From: Hemicordylus capensis
Taxonomy: Eukaryota; Chordata; Lepidosauria; Squamata; Cordylidae
Length of the DNA: 64,000 nt
Assembly: GCF_027244095.1 (NCBI RefSeq)
Contig: NC_069669.1
Coordinates: 5,606,501 to 5,670,500, forward strand
Reading direction: 5' to 3'
A program made the position numbers and the translations under genes. Positions within the stretch are counted from its first letter, which is position 1, and each line of letters begins with the position of its first letter. Positions 52,502-62,799 of this stretch are shown here, piece by piece. The notes under the pieces were generated by a model that did not search any database, was not told the DNA's origin, and saw only the letters and a program-made list of their open reading frames with translations.

Positions 52502-53236
52502 ATGGTGCTGACCGCTGCAGAATGCAAACTCCTCCAGAGCACCTGGCAGAAGGTGCAGGGCCATATCGACTGCCTGGGCGCCGACACCCTCTTCAGGTAG
52601 GGATGGACGGCAAACCGGGAGGGGCGGGGCGGGGGCGGCCCGGCCTGCCACCCGGCTGTCCCTGACGGGCCCCTGCCTGCCCTTCCTTCCTCTTCTCCGT
52701 GTTTCAGGATGTTCACTGTGTACCCGGTGACCAAGACCTACTTCCCGCACTTCGACCTGTCTCAAGGCTCCCAAGACATCAAGAACCACGGCCGGAAGGT
52801 GATCAGGGCCATCGAGAACGCCCTCAAGCACACCGACAACCTCCGCGGCTGCTTGGCCGAACTCAGCGACCTGCACGCCTACAACCTGCGCGTGGACCCC
52901 GTCAACTTCAAGGCAAGTCAGCGCCGCGGCTTCGCGCTCTGGGCGGACCCTGGCCAACGACGGGACGGGCGCCCGGCCTCTCTCGGGCGGGAGTGGGTGG
53001 CCCCCTGCCCCCTCTCTTCCCAGGCGCCCTGCCCCGCTGGGCCCCCTCTCCTCCCAGGCGCCCCCACCCCGCTGACCCTTTGGTCCGTCTCCTCTCTTTC
53101 CTTGCAGCTGCTGGCGAAATGCTTGTTGGTGGAGCTGGCCACCTACCTCCGAGCCGAATTCACCCCGATGAACTACCTCGCCTGGGATAAGTTTATGGAG
53201 TGCATGGGGGAGGTGCTCTGCGAGAAATACAGATGA
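52502..53236 (+). CDS. HBAD: Alpha-D globin (HBM-type), 141-residue chain, three exons
   Basis: Alpha-type subunit of the definitive minor haemoglobin HbD of reptiles and birds. Exons 52502-52596 (95 nt), 52708-52912 (205), 53108-53236 (129): 142 codons plus stop, the family length. [14 protein letters not shown] and [13 protein letters not shown] match avian alpha-D rather than alpha-A. Distal His58 (KNHGRK) and proximal His87 (DLHAYN) are both present, as are Tyr140-Arg141. Intron 2 starts with GC (AAG then GCAAGT), the same unusual donor reported for duck alpha-D; intron 1 is GT-AG. Unusual: six cysteines (in ECK, DCL, GCL, KCL, ECM, LCE), many for an alpha chain. Promoter has TATA and twin GATA sites. 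First globin after NPRL3. Intact. Confidence 0.95.
52913..52914 (+). other. HBAD: GC splice donor of alpha-D intron 2
   Basis: Exon 2 ends AACTTCAAG and the intron starts GCAAGTCAG, ending CTTGCAG at 53107. The frame is only kept with this junction and the rest of the donor matches the consensus strongly, as is typical of GC donors. Confidence 0.9.
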
Positions 53237-53362
53237 GCCCCCCCGCACCCGCCCACCGCCCGCCGGGCTGCTGGCTCTCCGCCGCTCCCGGGAGTCGCCG
53301 CTGGAGTCGGGGTGCCGCCGCGCGCTTTGCGCTCTTGTGCTGTGAAACTGACACCGAGCAGC

Positions 53363-53368
53363 AATAAA
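53363..53368 (+). terminator. HBAD: alpha-D poly(A) signal AATAAA
   Basis: AATAAA 127 nt after the stop. Confidence 0.88.
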
Positions 53369-53815
53369 GTGCCTGAACCGCTCTCCGAGCCTTCCTTCTT
53401 CCGTTCCTTGGTCCCGTGATCAGCGCACTAGTCTCCGAGTCCGCGGAGCCCCTCTGTGGGGCTGGGGGGCTGGGGGGTGGGGGTGGGACAGGCCCTACAG
53501 GTGCTGCACGCTGTCGAGGAAGGGCGGGGCGGGGGGCTCTCCCAAGGGAGTTTTGCGAGGAAGGGCCCCCTTGCAAAAGAGTGGCAGGACCCGTCCCGCC
53601 TCGACCCTCTTCAGAGCAGCAGCCTAGCGTGCCCCGCAAGCCTCCTTGCCAGGGCCCCGTCCCAAAAGGAAGAGGAGGGGGGTGGCTAGCTACCTTTGAG
53701 CCCCTTTCAAGGGCAGGCAGTGCTGCTGCTAGTTGGAGCAAGTGCAGGTGGGGGAGAAGGCGGAGCATGGACCGGGAGGAGGCTTAAAGAGGAGCCTGGG
53801 GAGGGGGCCAACGCC

Positions 53816-54120
53816 ATAGGAAGATAAGCAGCTGCCTTCTACCGAGTCAGACCATCTAGCTCTGTATTGTCTACCCAGACTGGCAGCGACTTCTCCAAGG
53901 TGGCAGGCAGGAGTCTCTTTCAGATAGAGACGCTGCCAGGGAGGGAGCTTGGTCTGCATGCAAGTATGCAGGTGCTCTTCCCAGAGGGGCCCCATCCCCT
54001 GAGGGGAATATCTTACCGTGCTCACACCTGTAGTTCTCCCATTCAAATGTAAGCCAGGGTGGACCCTGCTTAGCAAAGGGAGCAATTCGTGCTTGCTACC
54101 ACAGGACCAACTTTCCTCCC
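53816..54120 (-). mobile_element. 5S-rRNA-derived SINE (tandem pair, copy 1)
   Basis: GCAGCTGCCTTCTACCGAGT tail; minus-strand head GCTAAGCAGGGTCCACCCTG and AATGGGAGAAC. Followed directly by a second copy in the same orientation. Confidence 0.8.
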
Positions 54121-54122
54121 TT

Positions 54123-54435
54123 AACATAAGAAGCTGCCGCCATATACCGAGTCAGACCCTTGGTCTATCTAGCTCATTACTGCCTTCACAGACTAGCAGC
54201 CACTTCTCCAAGGTTGCAGGCAGGAGTCTCTCTCAGCCCGATCTTGGAGATGCTGCCAGGGAGGGAACTTGGGACCTCCTGCGTGCAAGCAAGCAGGTGC
54301 TCTTCCCAGAGAGCCCCATCCCCCAAGGGGAATGTCTTACAGCACTCACACATGTAGCCTCCCATTCATATGCAAACCCGGGTGGACCCTGCTTAGCAAA
54401 GGGGGCAATTCATGCTTGCTACCACAAGACCAGAA
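54123..54435 (-). mobile_element. 5S-rRNA-derived SINE (tandem pair, copy 2)
   Basis: ATAAGAAGCTGCCGCCATAT tail and minus-strand head GCTAAGCAGGGTCCACC...ATGGGAGGCTA. Begins about 3 bp after copy 1. Confidence 0.8.
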
Positions 54436-55224
54436 GAGGGCCCCCCCCCGCCTTCTGCCTTGACAAGCGCCACACACACACGTCTGCCCCGGGAGGGGGA
54501 GGGAGGGAGTGAAAGTGGGGCTGCCTGTCCCACACAAAGGGGGGGGGAGGCAGAGGCGGCGTCCCTTTCAGGCGAGACAGTCGCTCTTCTGTGGCTGCCG
54601 TCGGGCCGGGAGGAAGTGTTGGTGGGGCCCCCCACTGCCCCTTATGCCCCTGCTGCTGCTGAGGCTCCTCCTCCATATCCAAAGGGAGAGCCTACGCGGA
54701 TCACCACCAGCCCAGCCGCCTTCCCCCTACACCTCCAGGGAGAGCGGCCGGCGCTCTGCAGCTGCTCAGAGGCACCACTCCCGCCTCCCCCTCACAGATC
54801 CAGGACAGCCCCCAACAGCATGAAAAGCCTTTGCTGCCCCCCTCCAAAAGGTGCCGCTGGGAGGATCAGCAGACAAAGGGGGGGCTCCCTCCCCCCGCTC
54901 CTTGGGTTACGGGGAGGAGGAGGAGGAGGCATCATCAGGAAAGACCCTTCCAGGCATCATGGGTGGCGGGGAGCCCTCCAGTACACCTCAGCCCCACCCC
55001 GTGCAATATTCTCTCCGTGTTGGAGAGCCGGCCTCAGCTGCGACTCTGGAGCAGTATAGGGGTGTGGTGTGGGGGGGTCCTCTCTGTCTGGGGGAGGAGG
55101 AGCGGAAAAGGAAGCCCAGGCTGTTGGCGGGGGCGGGGGCTCTGGTTCAGGACAGCCCGAGGAGCTGAAGGTTCAGGCCTAGGTGTGCCCCGCACCCTCC
55201 TGGCCCACAGGAGCAGCCTGGATT

Positions 55225-55325
55225 ACGAAAGCCAAGTTCCAATCCCCCCTCAGCAAGGAACTTCACTGGGCAGCCATTTCAGTCCCTGGCTAACCTACCT
55301 CACAGGGTTGTTGTGGAGATAAATA
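55225..55325 (+). mobile_element. MIR-like SINE core fragment
   Basis: TGGCTAACCTACCTCACAGG, GTTGTTGTGGAGATAAATAT and TACTGGGCTCC are core and tail words of the family. Head absent. Confidence 0.5.
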
Positions 55326-55542
55326 TCAACCACGTACTGGGCTCCTGGGAGGGACAGAGATGTGAAAAGAGACCGTCTGCTTCGCCAATGAAACCCACTG
55401 CCCATTGTGATCACCAGGAGAGGTCCCTCTGTGGTTGCCACCAGCTCCCATGGTGGCTACTCCAGACGACCCTTCTCCACTGCTGCCCCGAAGCCTTGGA
55501 ATGGCTCCTAGCTGAAAGAAGAGCCTGCGTTCTAGCTCAGTA

Positions 55543-56380
55543 AAGGAGAGGAGAGCTGCTGGTCTTGTGGTAGCCAGCATGACTTGCCCCCTTGGCTAAG
55601 CAGGGTCTGCCCTGGTTGCATATGAAAGGGAGACTAGAAGAAAGTGTGAGCCCTGGAAGATCTTCCCTTCAGGGGATGGAGCCGCTCTGGGAAGAGCATC
55701 TAGGTTCCAAGTCCCCTCTCTGAGAGCATCTCCAAGAAAAGACAATATTCTTTTTTTTTTTTTTAAATAGGACAAGATTTCTTTATTGAACCAACAAACT
55801 ACCAAAGCATACAGTACATTACCAAAGCCAATTATATACAAAGTGGTTGTTTGTACATCATATATCTACAAAGATTTACAAACAAGGATTTGGTAACCCA
55901 CAGGGTTATAAAGTATATGCAGGCAGTACTGTAACTCGGGGATGGGGGATTACAAGGCATCAGGTAATCAGGGGGGTTATGTCCAACGTCCATTTCCACA
56001 ATTTGTCCCATTGCTGTTTGGAAGAGATACTCTTGCCTTTTTGCACATAACCATACTAACTTTTCCAGAAGAAATTTACTGTCTCATCCGCGTGAACCTC
56101 TCGGTCACATCTTCCCTCCCTAACCCTATGCAGGAGCATTGCATAAATGACATACAGGTTTACTAACCTGGTTACAAGAAGGGCAACATTCCAAATCCCT
56201 AGTATGAGGGCACCCGCGTTTCCTTGAAGGTTTCTTTCTGGGACTTCCAAGACAGGGCTGAGAGAGATTCCTGCCTGCAACCTTGGAAAAGCCACTGCCA
56301 GTCTGTGAAGACTATAGTGAGCTAGATAGGACCAATGGTCTGACTCAGTATATATGGCAGCTTCCTATGTAACTATGTTC
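55543..56380 (+). mobile_element. 5S-derived SINE split by a LINE insertion
   Basis: Left half 55543-55738 (5S-like GCTAAGCAGGGTCTGCCCTG and GGGAGACTAGA) and right half 56247-56380 (CAGGGCTGAGAGAGATTCCT to GGCAGCTTCCTATG) are continuous in other copies. The insert 55739-56246 has TCCAAG at both borders. Confidence 0.82.
55739..56246 (-). mobile_element. LINE 3' end with poly(A), inserted in a 5S SINE
   Basis: On the minus strand a broken frame (for example NLYVIYAMLLHRVREGRCDR and later FFWKS) is followed by non-coding sequence and a poly(A) tail (T run at 55751-55766 on plus). A poly(A)-tailed LINE such as L1 is likely. 5' truncated. Confidence 0.6.
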
Positions 56381-56835
56381 TCCATCTCTGGCAACTTTTT
56401 AAGTCCTTAAAAACACACCTGTTCACTCAGGCTTTTAATTAAGGACTGTTTTAATGGTTTTAGCATTGTTTAAAAAATTAAGTTGTTACTTTAAGAAAAA
56501 AATGCTAAAACCATGTTTTAACATGTTTTTACTTTTAACTTTTTCTGTTCTTTGTGTTGTTTTATCGTAAACCACTCAGAGTTCTGGGTGGCATAAAATA
56601 TGTTAAAATAAGTAATAGAATAAATGAGTGCAGGCTGGGATGAGAGTGCAGGTCGCCTTGTGACCTGTGCCCACCAGACGCACGGAACCTGTCTGTGCCT
56701 TGCCCTGGTCTGCCTGTGCCCAGGGGCTTGGTTGTCCAGAGGCCCCCTCCATGACATACAGAGGCCCACATCGCACTGGGCCTTGGATGGGACTATTGCA
56801 GAAGGGGGCCCTCTGTGGGGAGGAGCAGTGGGGTC

Positions 56836-56971
56836 CAGTGCTCCCTCAAACAGGGATTCCCCGATGTTGCTGACTACAACTCCCATCATCCCCAGGCAAA
56901 AGCCATTGCAGCTGGGGATTCTGGGAGTTGTAGTCCACCACATCTGGGAATCCCTGTGAGAGGGAGCACTG
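56836..56971. mobile_element. Family A palindromic hAT MITE with 8-bp TSD
   Basis: Starts CAGTGCTCCCTCAAACAGGG, ends GTGAGAGGGAGCACTG. Flanks GTGGGGTC and GTGGAGTC (7/8). Arms include ACTACAACTCCCATCATCC and its partner. Confidence 0.85.
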
Positions 56972-57344
56972 GTGGAGTCTGCAGGAAGCCTCTTTGGCAG
57001 GTGTTGGGGAGACGCTTCTCAGGGCTGGAGGCGTCTAGGGCAGCCTGAACAAGGCGCTGTACTTTCCCCAGCAGGCTCTTATCAGTCACAGTTTGCATCA
57101 TTTAGCTTCCTACAACTTTTGCATGCATCTAGTTGCTACTCGTCCAGCCACGGGAGCTGTGATGCTTTCAGGCTGAACATTCATCAGGGAGAGCTCTGTA
57201 GCTGTACCTGACGGATGGCCAGCCTGCAGGCAGCGCAGCTCTCTCTAACACCCGGGCTGGGTGGGATGGGAGAAAGAGGTGCAAATTTTGCTGCTGGGAA
57301 CCAGAGACAGCTGCGCCTCCTTTGGCATCTCCTTGGCTCGTTAG

Positions 57345-57560
57345 GATGAGGCAAGTGGCGTGGCGGGGAACTGCTCGACTAATAAGCAGAAGGTTGCCGG
57401 TTGGAATCCCCACTGCTACTATATCGGGCAGCAGCGATCTAGGAAGATTCTGAAAGGCATCATCTCATACTGCACGGGAGATGGCAACGGTCAACCCCTC
57501 CTGTATTCCGCCAAAGACAGCCACAGGGCTCAGTGGTCGCCAGGAGTCGAAATCGACTCT
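57345..57560 (+). mobile_element. tRNA-derived SINE (second lizard type)
   Basis: GTGGCGTGGCGGGGAACTGC, AGGTTGCCGGTTGGAATCCC (B box), AAAGGCATCATCTCATACTG, CCTCCTGTATTC and the end CAGGAGTCGAAATCGACTCT, a sauropsid SINE tail. A fragment of the same kind is at about 27715-27835. Confidence 0.7.
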
Positions 57561-58939
57561 AAACCCCTCTAAACCCTTGTTCGGCTTCTTCCTCCTGGCT
57601 GTTGCTCCAGAGATATGAGACGGAGGGGTCAGGGGGGTCCAAAGGCAATAGTCATTGACTGCCAGCCACACATGGACAGTTTGCTTTGCAGACATAGTCT
57701 GGGTGAGGGCGTTCACAGACTCTGCAGAGGGAGTCCCGCCTGTGGGCACTGTTCTCGCCCCTGCCGCCCCCACGAGGTGCCCAGAGAGCGGCAGTACTGG
57801 GGATGGTCCACCGATTCCCTGGAGAAAAGCTGCCTGGGCGCTGTCCAGGGGCGTAGCAAGGTTGGAGTGGGCCCAGAGACAAGATGTTAAAATGCCCCCC
57901 CCCCCCGCCCCACCGAAGTTCAGCTCATGAAGTAAAGGAATCTTGAATGAGGCTCAATAGTGGTAACAAAAAGCAGAGTGAAATTCTCACCCTAAATTAT
58001 GTTGTAAATGGTTTTGTAAACTGTGGACGGTGCAAGACATTGAATGGTCCTCGAGAAAGACCTGCTGTTCTGGTAGCTCCAGGGCTTCACACTCACATCA
58101 GCTTCGGAGGATGAATACAAGGGAAGGAAGCCCGGGCGGGGGCGTGGCTGGGGGAGTCAGTCATGTGACTTGCCTCTGGGGGGGCCCCAAGGCAGTGGTC
58201 CCCAGACAACTCTCTCCCCTTGCCGTATTATAGTTATGCCCCGGCGCTGTTTGTAGCCCCAAGGCCAACGTGAGGCCTTTGTGGAGATGAAGTGTTGCCT
58301 GCCTGGCCAAGCTCTGCATGTGGTCTGCTCTCAGGCAGTTCCCCCTGGCTGCAAGAGGGCCCAGGCAGGCTGCTCTCCTCCTCAGCCCCTCAGGCCACCC
58401 AGGCTCCTCTGGACTGGAGCCTCTGAGTCTCTGCAGTCAGAAGAGAAGCCGCTGCGGGCCAGAGCCCACCACCTCCCTCACGGGCAGACTGGCAGCAGCC
58501 ACAGCTTCTACCAGCCAGGGCCCAGCTCTCCTTGAGAAGGCAAGGCTCCTCCAGTTCCGGGGTGCTGCTTGAACACTAGGCGAGCCCTGGGGGCCGCTAC
58601 CAAGGGCCTGTGCTGGTGGCCAAGCAGCCTGAGCGGCCGTCCGGCCAGGGAGTCCTCCTCGCCTCCGCTCTTTCTCCCCACACCCCCCAGTAACCCCTCC
58701 CCGGAGTAAACCTCTTGACCTTGAGTGGGCTGCCTGGCTGGAGGCCCTCTCCTCTTCCCTTTGGGGGACTAGTGGGCGGAGGGCTCCGGGGGGGTCTGTG
58801 GTGCTGGCTGCACCACCTCCGTTGCGAGGAGGTCTCTGCAGAGGCGCTCTTACCCCTGGTCTTCGGGGCCAAAGTTCAGGGCCTTCACAGCCCCAGCGGC
58901 CCCCCAAACTCTCTTTGGTCTGATGATGATGCTTAATTC

Positions 58940-59170
58940 AGAGCCAGCATGGTGTAGTGGTTAGAGTGCTGCACTAGGACTGGGGAGACCCGAGTTCAAA
59001 TCCCTATTCAGCCATGAGACTTGCTGGGTGACTCTGGGCCAGTCACTTCTCTCTCAGCCTAGCCTACTTCACAGTGTTGTTGTGAGGAGAAACCTAAGTA
59101 TGTAGTACCACTGCTCTGGGCTCCTTGGAGGAAGAGCGGGATATAAATGCTATTATTATTTATTTATTTA
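58940..59170 (+). mobile_element. tRNA-derived MIR-like SINE, full length
   Basis: GCCAGCATGGTGTAGTGGTT, CGAGTTCAAATCC, CTGGGCCAGTCACTTCTCTC and the tail CTCCTTGGAGGAAGAGCGGG then ATATAAATGC and (TAT)n. Best copy of the family. Confidence 0.8.
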
Positions 59171-59435
59171 CACAGTCAGGCAGGTGTTATTGACTGGTTT
59201 GTTTTATCCAGACATTGAGTCCTTCCCAAGGACCTAGGATGGCTGAATTTTATTGTCAATGTTGTTGCTGTTGTTATAGATATCGTCGCAGAATATAAGC
59301 TGTTCCCAGTAAAGCTGCTTTTTGTAACTGGCTGATGGTGATTTCTGTGGCCCCGATGGTGTTGAGGTGCTCTTCAAGGTCTTTTGGGACTGCACCCAGG
59401 GCGCCAATTACCACTGGGATTATTTGGGTCTTCTT
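59170..59435 (-). mobile_element. LINE ORF C-terminal fragment
   Basis: Minus-strand frame reads IIPVVIGALGAVPKDLEEHL then ITISQLQKAALLGTAYILRR, the same protein end as at 12.01-12.33 kb. The 3' part (CCATCCTAGGTCCTTGGGAA) is shared too. Possibly R4/Dong-like; clade uncertain. Confidence 0.65.
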
Positions 59436-60483
59436 CTGCCCCCCCCCCATCCCCCAGCAGAGCAGCAGCTGAGGGACCCTGGCCAAACACACCAAAACAT
59501 GGGAGGGACAATGCCATGGTGGTGGTGGTGGGGAGGGCGGGCGGGCGGGTGTGTGTGTGATCTCCGTGCATGCACAGGAGGCACTGGGGGTGGGCAGACA
59601 AGTCACTGTCCACTGCCCAAACGTGCTTCTAGCCAGCCAAGTCTTCCGAAGGGCTTGCCTAATGGCTTGCCTTCCTCTGTTTCGTGGGGGGGGGGATCTG
59701 GGATCTGCACCAGCTCCCTCTTATCAGGGTGACCAGCCAGGACACGCTGGGCGTTGCAGGGGGGGGGAGCTTGGGGGGGGACGGGCCTCCCTCCATATCT
59801 GCACGGGACAGGCACAGGCGGAGAGACCCAGCAACGCCTCAGGGCGGGCTGGGCCTGGCCGGGGCGAGGGATAAGCAGGCAGAGTTGCCTGAAACCTTCC
59901 ACCCCACTTACAGGGGGAATATGGAGGAGCGAGGGTGTGGCTCCTGTGAGGGCTTGAAAGGAAGGCGGGGTGGGCAGGGAGGGAGGAGGACTGCCCCTGC
60001 CTGCAAAAGCAGGGCCAAAGTGCCTCCTTCTGCCTTGAGTGGAGATGCCCAGCTGGAGTGGGAGCCCCCCCCAAGAAACCCCCCCATGTGATTGGGGGTC
60101 ACGTGCATGCCAGTGGTGAACCCACCCACAAGTCCTCTGCAGGAAGACAGGGCAAAAGCAGCTCCAGCCAGAAAGGGTCTAATAAACCCTTTATTCATCA
60201 AGGGTTAAATAACCCGTTTAATAAACCCTTGAGTACTGCTCTGCAGACACAAGTCAAAGAGCAGAGGGCTTCCCTCTGCGCAGAGAGTATTTAGCGGGTG
60301 TCCTCCCACCCCAAGTGTTCTGGCCCCAGCAAAACACCTGCAGACCATGGACAAGGAAGCAGTGATATGCACATGCACAGTCCTCTATGCACACACATGC
60401 GCACACACACATACACACTCCTCCACCACCACCACCCCACCGCCTGCCTGGCAAACAGCCAGGAGTCCAGGAGAGCTTCGGGG

Positions 60484-60932
60484 AGGAGAGCCACTCTAGT
60501 GGTAGCAAGCATGCCTTTTGCTAAGCAGGGTCCACCCTGGTTTGCATTTGAATGGGGCTACATGTGTGAGCCCTGGAAGGTCTTCCCCTCAGGGGATGAG
60601 GCCGCTCTGGGAAGAGCATCTGAGGTTCCAAGTTCCCTCCCTGGTAGCATCTCCAAGAAAGGGCTGAGAGAGAGACTCCTGCAGTTGATTAATTGTCATT
60701 GAGACCTCTGTATGTATATGTTTTGATACTCTATTACCCAGTCCTGTTTTTTATTTCATTTTACTTTAATTTTATTTTCCATTTTATGTTTTGCTGGTCA
60801 CTGACTGTAACCATAAATTCATTCATTCATTCAGACTCCTGCCTACAACCTCGGAGAAGCCGCTGCCAGTCTGTGTAGACAATACTGAGCGAGATGGACT
60901 CAGTAGGAGGCAGCTTCCAATGTCCCTTCTCT
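60484..60932 (+). mobile_element. 5S-derived SINE split by a small LINE tail
   Basis: Head 60484-60682 (GCTAAGCAGGGTCCACCCTG, AATGGGGCTAC) and tail 60833-60932 (GACTCCTGCCTACAACCTCG to GAGGCAGCTTCC). AGACTCCTGC is repeated at both sides of the insert (60673-60682, 60833-60842). Confidence 0.82.
60683..60832 (+). mobile_element. 150-bp LINE 3' fragment with (ATTC)n tail
   Basis: AT-rich piece ending in four ATTC units, between an exact 10-bp duplication AGACTCCTGC. The tail type is like CR1/L2 group elements. Confidence 0.6.
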
Positions 60933-61034
60933 GCTTGGACCCAGCCGGCAGCCTGGGCTTGGTCCCCCACTTCCTTGGCTGGGCCTTTTTTAGCTCACCC
61001 CTCAAAGCTCAAAGTATGGATCTGAGGGCAGCTG

Positions 61035-61700
61035 AGATAACAGCCCATCTAGTCCAGCATCCTGTTTCACACAGTGGCCCACCAGATGCTACTGGAAGCC
61101 TACAGGCAGGAGTTGAGGGCATGCCCTCTCTCTTGCTGTTACTCCTAAATGGTACTCAGAGGCATCCTGCTGACTAGTAGCCCTTGAAAGACCCCTCCTC
61201 CATGAAGTTATCCAAACTCCTCTTAAAGGCTTCCAGGTTGTTGGCTGTCACCACATCCTGTGGCAGAGAATTCCACAAGTTGATTATGTGTTGTGTGAAA
61301 AAAAAAACACTTCTGTTTGCTGGTCCTAAATTTCCCGGCAATCAGTTTCATGGGATGACCCCTGGTTCTAGTGCTATGTTTGAGGGAGAAGAATTTCTCT
61401 CTCTCCACTTTCTCCACACTATGCATAATCTTATAGACCTCTATCGTGTCTCCCCTTAGTCACCTTCTTTTTTAAAAAAACACACACAACCCAAAAGCCC
61501 CAGATGCTGTAGCCTCTCCTCCTAAGGGAGGTGCTCCAGGCCCCTGATCTCCTTCGTTGCCCTTGTCTGCACCTTCTCAACTTCTACAATGTCCAGTCCT
61601 TTTTGAGAGATGGTGACTGGAATGGTACACAGTACTCCAAATGTGGCCGCACCATCGATCTGGATAGAAGGGCCCTCTGGTTTTAGCAGCTGTATTTTCC
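61035..61700 (-). mobile_element. CR1-like LINE 3' portion
   Basis: Minus-strand frames read MHSVEKVEREKFFSLKHSTR and CTIPVTISQKGLDIVEVEK, the region near the end of the CR1-type ORF2, followed by CATCTGGTGGGCCACTGTGT and CAGGATGCTGGACTAGATGG. Broken in several places. Confidence 0.65.
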
Positions 61701-62268
61701 ATTCCCTTCCTAATCCGGGATGCAGGTCTCCTGGAAGCATCTGAGGACTTCCCTCCTCTTTTTACGGAACGCCCCATGCCAAAACTAAAAACTTACCTCT
61801 TCAACTTGCCCCAAAATTTACCCCCCCAATCTCTCTCCTCTCCCCCTAAGAAGAACGGCGTGAGGAGCTGCTCCTCTGCCTGCAACCTGCGGAGCTTGGG
61901 CAGGCGTCTCCAGGCCTTAAGGAAGAGGCCCAGAAGGTCTCTCCTGGGAGCCCCCACCCCTCACAAAGTCAGGCTTGCTTCCAAAGCGGGCAAGGGGCTG
62001 GTGGTGGTTGGGGGGGGAGAGCTGGGGGGCTGAGGAGAAGCTGGAGCAGGCGGGAATGGGTTTCCCAAGTCTTAGTGAAGAGGGAGCCTGCCGGACAGCA
62101 TGCCAGAGTGATCCCCCCCCTTCCAAGTCGCAGCTTTCATGCTGGGACACTTCCCTTTCTGTCCACTTGCGCGCAGATGCTTCCCGTGATCCAGCAAGAG
62201 GTTGCTCCCCAAATCTTACAAACTGCAGGTCTCACTTCCAGTCAGAACATGGCAAACAGTCGGACGGT

Positions 62269-62374
62269 GTTCCTCTGGCCGTTTGGAAGGGCCGCTGCGT
62301 GGCTATCTTCTGCTGCTCTGCAGCCACAACAGAAAGCCACCCGGGGAGCGGCCCTTCCAAACGGCCAGAGGAAC
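62269..62374. repeat. 28-bp perfect inverted repeat, 0.4 kb upstream of alpha-A
   Basis: Left arm 62269-62296 and right arm 62347-62374 are exact reverse complements (left starts GTTCCTCTGGCCGTTTGG). The 50-nt interior pairs partly (GTGGCTATCTTCTG with CAGAAAGCCAC). Probably a small MITE; no second copy was seen. Confidence 0.85.
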
Positions 62375-62640
62375 GCCCTGCCACTGCTTGCAGTGTCCTG
62401 ACCTAAGCTGAGATCTGCAGAGCAGCGAGCAGGAGGGATACGCAGCCGCCCCCATGGCTCTGAGGGGCCGAAGCCCATCCGTGCAGCAGGAGCCCTTCAG
62501 AGCCGAGGGGAGCCGCCGGAGGGGCCAGCAGCAAACCTGCAGAGCAGGGGAGCAGAGAGCGGGGTTCGACGCCTTCCTGCGCCGATGCTGGGGGGGGGGC
62601 GGGCTTCCACCCTGCCGGAGGGAGCTGGCTGCTGCTCTAA

Positions 62641-62750
62641 CCCCCCACCCCACCCCGCTGCAGGCGCCCGGAGGCCCCGGGGATGGGCGGGGCGCCTCCA
62701 GCCGAAGGAGGAGCGGCGATCGAGGCGGGGCCTCCCAGCCCAGATATAAG
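62641..62750 (+). promoter_or_regulatory. HBAA: alpha-A globin promoter (CACCC, GC box, TATA)
   Basis: CCCCACCCCACCCC (62643-62656) gives CACCC boxes, GGGCGGGGC (about 62685-62693) a GC box, and ATATAAG (62744-62750) a TATA box 56 bp before the ATG. No CCAAT box was seen in its usual place. Confidence 0.7.
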
Positions 62751-62799
62751 GGCTGTCGAGGGGCTCCCTCGACACCGGAGTCTGAGACCAACTGCCACG

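Larger units (their letters stand above)
53400..62600. other. alpha-D to alpha-A intergenic region
   Basis: About 9.2 kb filled largely with repeats: two head-to-tail 5S SINEs (53.8-54.4 kb), two more split by LINE pieces (55.5-56.4, 60.5-60.9), hAT MITE (56.8), tRNA SINEs (57.35, 58.94), LINE fragments (59.2, 61.0). No further globin gene or pseudogene was recognised. The stretch 54.45-55.5 and 57.6-58.9 kb shows no recognised element. Confidence 0.65.

Noticed and set aside
52409-53248. 279-codon minus-strand open frame over alpha-D globin
   Set aside because: Antisense shadow of the globin exons; codon bias alone keeps it open.
57075-57090. CTTATCAG GATA site between the globins as an enhancer
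   Set aside because: A single GATA word without NF-E2 or CACCC neighbours; too weak to call.
58940-59010. tRNA gene
   Set aside because: The tRNA-like head belongs to a full MIR-like SINE and does not fold as a mature tRNA by eye.
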